From the NCBI GenBank assembly GCA_902542855.1, contig CACBWE010000006.1:1-44112 (forward strand): a stretch of 44,112 nt of DNA, written 5' to 3'. A program made the position numbers and the translations under genes. This document shows positions 38,426-44,112 of this stretch, one piece after another. Below the pieces are notes generated by a model. The model did no database searches, was not told the DNA's origin, and saw only the letters and a program-made list of their open reading frames with translations. This DNA is from an uncultured Pelagibacteraceae bacterium. GTDB taxonomy: Bacteria; Pseudomonadota; Alphaproteobacteria; Pelagibacterales; Pelagibacteraceae. Position 1 is the first letter of the stretch. Each line of letters starts with the position of its first letter.

Positions 38426-39754
38426 ATGATTAAAGTTACTTTTATTGGAGCAGGAAGTACTGTATTTATGAAAAATATACTTACAGATATTTTGCTTGAA
38501 AAAAATTTCAGCAACTGTGAAATAGTTTTACAAGATATTGATATAAGAAGATTAAAAACTTCAAATTTAGTAGCAGAAAAAGTTGCAAAATCAATAGGTG
38601 CTAATCCGAAGATTATAACTGAAAAAAATCAAAAAAAAGCACTTAGAGGAGCTGACTTTGTAATTTTGATGTTTCAAATAGGTGGTTATGAGCCCTCTAC
38701 AGTTATTGATTTTGAAATTCCAGCAAAGTATGGATTAAAACAAACTATTGGTGACACTTTAGGTATAGGTGGAATCATGAGAGGGTTAAGAACTGTCCCT
38801 GCTTTATTGTCTGTTGTAAAAGATATGAATGAAGTTTGTCCAAGCGGAATAATGTTACAGTACGTTAATCCTATGGCAATAAATTGTTTGGCATTATCTA
38901 AATTTGCACCTGAACTTAAATATGTTGGACTTTGTCATTCTGTACAAGGAACTGCTGAAGATTTAGCAAAAGATATTGGCGAAGACATAAAAAATATTAG
39001 TTATGAATGTTCGGGTATTAATCATATGTCTTTTTTTACTAAATTTGAAAAGATTAACTCTGATGGAACAAAAGAAAATCTTTATCCTAAAATTTTTAAA
39101 GCTGGAAAAGAAAAAACATTTGGAACTAATTGGGATGGATGCACAAATGAAGTTAGATATAAAGTTTTAGAAAAACTTGGATATTTTGTTACTGAATCAT
39201 CTGAACACTTTGCAGAATATACACCGTGGTTTATTAAAAATAACAGAGAGGACTTATTAAGTGAATTCAACATTCCAATTAATGAATATATTCGAAGATG
39301 TAAAAAACAAATTAAAGAATGGGATCAACAAGAACAAAGTTTATTAAATGGGGAAAAATTTGTTTGTAAAAAATCTTTAGAATATGCGTCACGAATAATT
39401 GTATCAATTGTAGACGGCAAAGAAGATACAATTAATGGAAATGTTTTAAATAATAAATTAATCTCTAATTTACCAGAAGATTGTTGTGTTGAAGTACCAT
39501 GCAAAATAAATAATAAAGGTATTAATCCACAAAAAGTTGATAATTTACCTATGCATTTAGCAAATTTAATGAAAACTAATATAAATGTTCAACAGTTGAC
39601 TGTTGAAGCCTTAAAGACAAAAAAAAAGGAGACTGTTTATCATGCAGCTATGTTGGATCCACTTACTTCTTCTTTATTAAGTTTAGATCAAATTAGTTCT
39701 ATGGTAGATGAATTATTAATAGCTCACAAAAATTGGATACCAGTATTTAATTAA
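38426..39754 (+). CDS. GH4-family glycosidase, alpha-galactosidase (MelA) type
   Basis: IGAGSTVFMKNIL NAD motif, YVNPMAINCLAL, CHSVQGT and NHMSFF metal/active-site motifs; ATG at 38426 preferred over the track start at 38405. Confidence 0.9.
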   Translation: MIKVTFIGAGSTVFMKNILTDILLEKNFSNCEIVLQDIDIRRLKTSNLVAEKVAKSIGANPKIITEKNQKKALRGADFVILMFQIGGYEPSTVIDFEIPAKYGLKQTIGDTLGIGGIMRGLRTVPALLSVVKDMNEVCPSGIMLQYVNPMAINCLALSKFAPELKYVGLCHSVQGTAEDLAKDIGEDIKNISYECSGINHMSFFTKFEKINSDGTKENLYPKIFKAGKEKTFGTNWDGCTNEVRYKVLEKLGYFVTESSEHFAEYTPWFIKNNREDLLSEFNIPINEYIRRCKKQIKEWDQQEQSLLNGEKFVCKKSLEYASRIIVSIVDGKEDTINGNVLNNKLISNLPEDCCVEVPCKINNKGINPQKVDNLPMHLANLMKTNINVQQLTVEALKTKKKETVYHAAMLDPLTSSLLSLDQISSMVDELLIAHKNWIPVFN

Positions 39755-39755
39755 T

Positions 39756-41117
39756 ATGAAAAATAAATTTCCTAATGGTTTTTTTTGGGGAACGGCTACA
39801 GCAAGTTACCAAATAGAAGGTGCTACAGGTAAAGGCGGAAAAAGCAAAAGTATTTGGGATACTTTTACACATACACCTGGAAAAGTTAAAAATAATGAAA
39901 ACGGAGATACTGCTGTTGATCATTATCATAGATATGAAGAAGATATTGAGCTGATGGCTAATATAAATTTAAATTCATATAGATTTTCTTTAGCATGGAC
40001 ACGAATTATTCCAGAGGGGGCGGGTAAAATAAATCCAAAAGGAGTAGATTTTTATTCAAGGTTGATAGACAAGTGTTTGGAAAAAAATATTGAGCCTTTC
40101 ATAACTTTATATCATTGGGATCTTCCTCAATCCCTACAAGATAAAGGGGGTTGGGCAAATAGAGACATGGCAAAAATATTTTCAGATTATTCAGAGGCTA
40201 TTGTTAAAAATTTTGGAGACAGATGTAATCATTTTATCACATTTAATGAACCACAAGTTTTTACTATTCATGGATATGTAGATGGTTACATGGCTCCAGG
40301 ATACAAAGATTTAGAAAAATACTTTGCATCAATACATAATGTTAATCTTGCACATGGTACAGCTTTTCAAGCAATGAAATCTTTAAATAATAATATAAAA
40401 ATTGGCTGTACTTTAAATATGGCGCCATGTATTCCTGCTACAAAATCAAGTGGAGATCTTCATGCAACTAAATTATTCGATACTCATTGGAATAGATCAT
40501 TTGCCGACCCTATGTATCTTGGAAGATATCCTGAATTACTAATTAATGATGTCTCAAAACATATTCAACAAGATGATATGAAAACTATTTTTCAAAAAAA
40601 TGATTTTATTGGATTAAATCATTATCAACATATTAGAATTAAAGCTGATAATAAACATTTACTTAAAGCAAGAGGAGCATTCAATGATGAATTACCTTTT
40701 GGTCTTGATGGTAAAGATACAAAGTTAACTCTTATGGGATGGGAAATTGTTCCAGATGCTTATTATGATCAAATTATGGATTTAAAAAATAATTATGGAA
40801 ATCCAGATATTTATCTAACTGAAAACGGTGCAGCATATCCAGATTTAATTGAAAAAAATGGAGAAATAAAAGACAACGATCGTATTGATTACTTTAAGAA
40901 GTATTTAAGTGCTGTAAAAAAATCAATTGATAATGGAGCTAAAGTTAAAAGCTACTTTGCATGGACATTTATGGATAATTTTGAATGGGCGTTAGGTTTT
41001 GAAAAGAGATTTGGAATAGTGCATGTTGATTTTAAAACTTTAAAAAGAACCCCCAAAAAATCATATTATTTTTTCAAAAAGCTTGTAGAACAAAATTCAA
41101 TTCCTTTAGATTTTTAA
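39756..41117 (+). CDS. GH1-family beta-glucosidase/galactosidase
   Basis: FFWGTATASYQIEGA, TFNEPQV (acid/base), YLTENGAA (nucleophile). Confidence 0.95.
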   Translation: MKNKFPNGFFWGTATASYQIEGATGKGGKSKSIWDTFTHTPGKVKNNENGDTAVDHYHRYEEDIELMANINLNSYRFSLAWTRIIPEGAGKINPKGVDFYSRLIDKCLEKNIEPFITLYHWDLPQSLQDKGGWANRDMAKIFSDYSEAIVKNFGDRCNHFITFNEPQVFTIHGYVDGYMAPGYKDLEKYFASIHNVNLAHGTAFQAMKSLNNNIKIGCTLNMAPCIPATKSSGDLHATKLFDTHWNRSFADPMYLGRYPELLINDVSKHIQQDDMKTIFQKNDFIGLNHYQHIRIKADNKHLLKARGAFNDELPFGLDGKDTKLTLMGWEIVPDAYYDQIMDLKNNYGNPDIYLTENGAAYPDLIEKNGEIKDNDRIDYFKKYLSAVKKSIDNGAKVKSYFAWTFMDNFEWALGFEKRFGIVHVDFKTLKRTPKKSYYFFKKLVEQNSIPLDF

Positions 41118-41153
41118 ATTAAATCTAAATTAAAACTTATTAAAAAAGATAAA

Positions 41154-42230
41154 TTATTTAAAAGCTAAATTGTTTTCATCAAATAAATGACATTTATTTA
41201 GATCAAAACTTAAGCTTAAATTATCTCCAATATTAGCTGAATTCGCACCTTCTGTTTGAACAACTAATGGTTCTCCATCTTTCTCTAAATATAGAAATGT
41301 AGATGAACCTAATTCTTCAATTACGAATACCTTGCTATCCCAACATTTTTCACCGGTATTGATTGATATATGTTCAGGTCTGATACCAATCTTTACACTA
41401 TCGCCAGGTGAAACTTTATCTGAAGTTTTTGGAACAATAATTTTTCCTTGTCCTGAAATTTCAACTTCGGTTTCAGAGCTATTAGAGCTTATAACTTTAG
41501 AATTGATAAAATTCATCTTGGGTGAACCAATAAAACCACCAACAAATAAATTTTCTGGTTCATTATATAATTTTAAAGGTGTTCCTTTTTGAGATACAAT
41601 TCCATTATCTAATACAACAATATCATCTGCAAGTGTCATTGCTTCAGTTTGATCATGAGTAACATAAATCATTGTCGCATTTAATTGATCATGTAATTTT
41701 GCGAGCTCTACTCTCATCTGAACTCTTAAGGCTGCATCTAAATTAGATAAAGGTTCATCAAATAAAAATACTTTTGGCTTTCTTGTGATTGCTCTACCAA
41801 TCGCAACTCTCTGTCTTTGTCCTCCCGACAGTTGTTTCGGTTTTCTCTCCAGGTATTGCTCGATCTGAAGAATTTTAGCAGCTTCCATAACTCTATCAGT
41901 AATTTCCTCTTTAGGTTTTTTTTCAATCTTTAAACCAAATGCCATATTATCAAACACTGTCATGTGTGGATACAAAGCATATGATTGAAAGACCATTGCT
42001 ATATTTCTTTCTGTTGGTGGAAGATCATTAACAACTTGTCCATCAATTGAAATTGTTCCTGAGTTAATCTCCTCTAGACCAGCAATCATTCTTAGCATTG
42101 TTGATTTACCACAGCCACTTGGTCCAACAAATACAGTGAAAGACTCACTTTTAATTTCTAGAGACACATCTTTGATTACATGTGTGGATCCAAAGAATTT
42201 ATTAATATTATAAATATTTATTTCTGCCAT
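41154..42230 (-). CDS. Carbohydrate ABC transporter ATP-binding protein (UgpC/MsmX/MalK type)
   Basis: GPSGCGKST, LSGGQRQRVAIGRAI, VFLFDEPLSNLDA, C-terminal TOBE-like regulatory domain. Confidence 0.95.
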   Translation of the reverse strand: MAEINIYNINKFFGSTHVIKDVSLEIKSESFTVFVGPSGCGKSTMLRMIAGLEEINSGTISIDGQVVNDLPPTERNIAMVFQSYALYPHMTVFDNMAFGLKIEKKPKEEITDRVMEAAKILQIEQYLERKPKQLSGGQRQRVAIGRAITRKPKVFLFDEPLSNLDAALRVQMRVELAKLHDQLNATMIYVTHDQTEAMTLADDIVVLDNGIVSQKGTPLKLYNEPENLFVGGFIGSPKMNFINSKVISSNSSETEVEISGQGKIIVPKTSDKVSPGDSVKIGIRPEHISINTGEKCWDSKVFVIEELGSSTFLYLEKDGEPLVVQTEGANSANIGDNLSLSFDLNKCHLFDENNLAFK

Positions 42231-42282
42231 TTTAAGTTAATATTGTTTTTTAGTATTTATTCATAATTTTTAATTTAATTCA

Positions 42283-42309
42283 ATCATGATTAATTTTATT
42301 AATTATGAT
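42283..42309. promoter_or_regulatory. Inverted repeat upstream of moaA, in the divergent ATPase/moaA intergenic region
   Basis: ATCATGATTAAT-TTT-ATTAATTATGAT, 12 bp stem with one G-T pair. Confidence 0.45.
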
Positions 42310-42322
42310 ATCCTTATCTTGA

Positions 42323-43315
42323 ATGAAAATATTAAGAGATAAATTTGGTAGGACCTTTCCATATGTAAGGCTATCAATTACTGATGTATGTAACTTTAAA
42401 TGTGGATATTGTTTACCTAATGGTTATCAAATTGATAAAAGTGACAATAGAAAATTTCTTCACTTAGAAGAAATAAAACGTCTTGCAAAAGTTTTTTCAA
42501 AATTAGGTGTAAGCAAAATTAGACTTACTGGTGGAGAACCAACAGTAAGAAAAGATTTTTTTGATATAATTAAGATTTTAAAAAATGAAGCTGGAATAAA
42601 AAAAGTTGTAATTACAACAAACGGTTATCATTTAGATCAAAAAGCAAAGATGTTGGTTGATTGTGGTTTAAATGGTATTAATATTAGCATTGATAGTCTG
42701 GATAGAAATACATTTAAAAATGTTACAGGTCACGATCGACTACCAGAGATTTTAGATGGAATTAAAAAACTTCAAGATTTATATTTTGAAAATATTAAAA
42801 TTAATGCGGTACTTTTGAATGGAATAAATTCATCTGACAAAGATTTTGAAAATTGGGCAGAATTTATAAAAGAGAACAAAGTTAGTTTAAGATATATAGA
42901 ATTAATGCAAACAGGAGACAACTTAGGATATTTTAAAAAATACCACGTATCCTCCAAAATATTTAAAGAATACCTAAATAAAAACAATTGGATTTATCAA
43001 ACCTTAGGTAAAGATGCTGGGCCGTCACTAAATTATATCAATCCAGAATATAAAGGGAAATTTGGAATCATAGCACCCTACTCTAAAGATTTTTGTAAAA
43101 GCTGTAATAGATTAAGAATTACATCAAGAGGAGATCTTAGATTATGCCTATTTGGAAATACTGGAATAAATGTAAGACATTTATTACAAAAAGATGAACA
43201 AATTGAAGAATTACAAGATCTTATAATGGGTCAAATGAAATTTAAAAAAGAATCTCACCATTTGGAACTTGGCGAAACTGGTTTAACTAAAAATTTATCT
43301 AACACGGGTGGCTAA
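42323..43315 (+). CDS. moaA: GTP 3',8-cyclase MoaA (radical SAM)
   Basis: CNFKCGYC radical-SAM motif, TGGEPTVRKDF, FCKSCNRLRITSRGDLRLCLFG second cluster, C-terminal GG. Confidence 0.95.
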   Translation: MKILRDKFGRTFPYVRLSITDVCNFKCGYCLPNGYQIDKSDNRKFLHLEEIKRLAKVFSKLGVSKIRLTGGEPTVRKDFFDIIKILKNEAGIKKVVITTNGYHLDQKAKMLVDCGLNGINISIDSLDRNTFKNVTGHDRLPEILDGIKKLQDLYFENIKINAVLLNGINSSDKDFENWAEFIKENKVSLRYIELMQTGDNLGYFKKYHVSSKIFKEYLNKNNWIYQTLGKDAGPSLNYINPEYKGKFGIIAPYSKDFCKSCNRLRITSRGDLRLCLFGNTGINVRHLLQKDEQIEELQDLIMGQMKFKKESHHLELGETGLTKNLSNTGG

Positions 43316-43860
43316 TGTCAAAATTAAAAATTATAAATCAAGAAGAACTTAAAGATTGGGCGAAAGAAATATTTCAAAAAAACTCTTTCAATATGGTTGA
43401 TGTTTCTTCAAAAAAAAAAACTTTTAGAAGAGCACTTGCGTCAGGTAAGATATATGTTGGAAAAGAGGTTTTTGATCTAATTAAAAATAAGAAGATGCCT
43501 AAAGGAGATCCTATTGCTTTAGCTGAGGTATCAGCTGTGTTGGGAGTAAAAAAAACAAGTGAACTTATTCCTCTTTGTCACCCACTCCCAATTGACCATA
43601 CGGCCATTAAAATAATTATGAATGAATTAGACAGTTCATTAGAAGTGTTTTGCGTAGTTTCTGCAGTAGCAAAAACCGGTGTTGAAATGGAAGCTATAAT
43701 GGGTGTTAACTCTGCCTTAATCACAATTTATGATTTAAGCAAAATAGTAAATCCACATCTTAAAATTGATAACGTAAAATTATTAATTAAAGAAGGTGGA
43801 AAAAGTGGATTATGGAAAAACCCTGATGGTCTCCCAGTTTTTCTAAAAAATATTTTTTAA
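43315..43860 (+). CDS. moaC: Cyclic pyranopterin monophosphate synthase MoaC
   Basis: MVDVSSK, KKTSELIPLCHPL, TGVEMEAIMGVNSALITIYDL. Confidence 0.95.
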   Translation: MSKLKIINQEELKDWAKEIFQKNSFNMVDVSSKKKTFRRALASGKIYVGKEVFDLIKNKKMPKGDPIALAEVSAVLGVKKTSELIPLCHPLPIDHTAIKIIMNELDSSLEVFCVVSAVAKTGVEMEAIMGVNSALITIYDLSKIVNPHLKIDNVKLLIKEGGKSGLWKNPDGLPVFLKNIF

Positions 43861-44112
43861 TGAAAATATCAGTTGAACTATTTGGCGCAGCTAGAGAATT
43901 TAGTACTAAATCCCATTTAGACTTTGAATTAATTGAAAATTCCTCAATAAAAGATCTTAGAAACCAAATGATAGAGTTTGTTGATATGAAATTTAAAGGA
44001 AATGAAACTTTTAAAAAAATTATTAAATCATCAGCTTTTTGTTCGTCTGATGATAAAATTGTCTCAGACAATTATAAAATAGTTAAAAAACAAAACTTTA
44101 GCATTATACCTC
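43861..44112 (+). CDS. moaD: Molybdopterin synthase small subunit MoaD, truncated by window end
   Basis: Open plus frame from ATG 43861 (MKISVELFGAAREFSTKSHLDFEL...) directly after moaC; not in the ORF track because it runs off the window. Confidence 0.8.

Noticed and set aside
43787-44071. Minus-strand 94-aa ORF at the right end
   Set aside because: Antisense to moaC 3' end and moaD; the plus frame has clear MoaD similarity and operon context
1-44112. CRISPR arrays, tRNA/rRNA genes, transposases, integrases or phage genes
   Set aside because: No spaced direct repeats, no tRNA-like cloverleaf recognised in intergenic gaps, and no mobile-element proteins among the ORFs; island status rests only on the junction near 1080

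Overview
This is a roughly 44 kb window of low-GC, gene-dense bacterial chromosome. Its architecture is compatible with a Pelagibacterales/SAR11-like alphaproteobacterium; that assignment is inferred from composition and gene style, not tested. It is dominated by solute uptake and carbohydrate or polyol catabolism: an orphan sugar-binding protein, a TctABC system, a PdxA2-like dehydrogenase, an RbsABC-type sugar ABC system with fucU and rbsK, a TRAP DctPQM system, a MalEFG/MsmK-type ABC system with GH4 and GH1 glycosidases, split inositol genes (iolD, iolE, iolG), and many Gfo/Idh, SDR and 2-hydroxyacid dehydrogenases. A moaA-moaC-moaD cluster lies at the right edge. The main points to follow up are: (1) a junction near 1069-1083 where a 5' remnant of an ABC permease meets a 3'-truncated ROK kinase; (2) an uncharacterised module (17.3-24.2 kb) combining an HpaI aldolase, a PanB-like protein with apparently degenerate active site, a C11orf54/DUF1907-like protein, a PanE-like reductase and two Fe(II)/2OG oxygenases; (3) a recurrent 'strong SD + SBP + 3' hairpin' architecture at all five binding-protein genes; (4) a terminator hairpin inside the start of tctB; and (5) a diheme peroxidase gene with no canonical start, overlapping head-to-head with a SEL1 gene that has no TTA, CTA or TCA codons. 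No tRNA, rRNA, CRISPR array or transposase was recognised.
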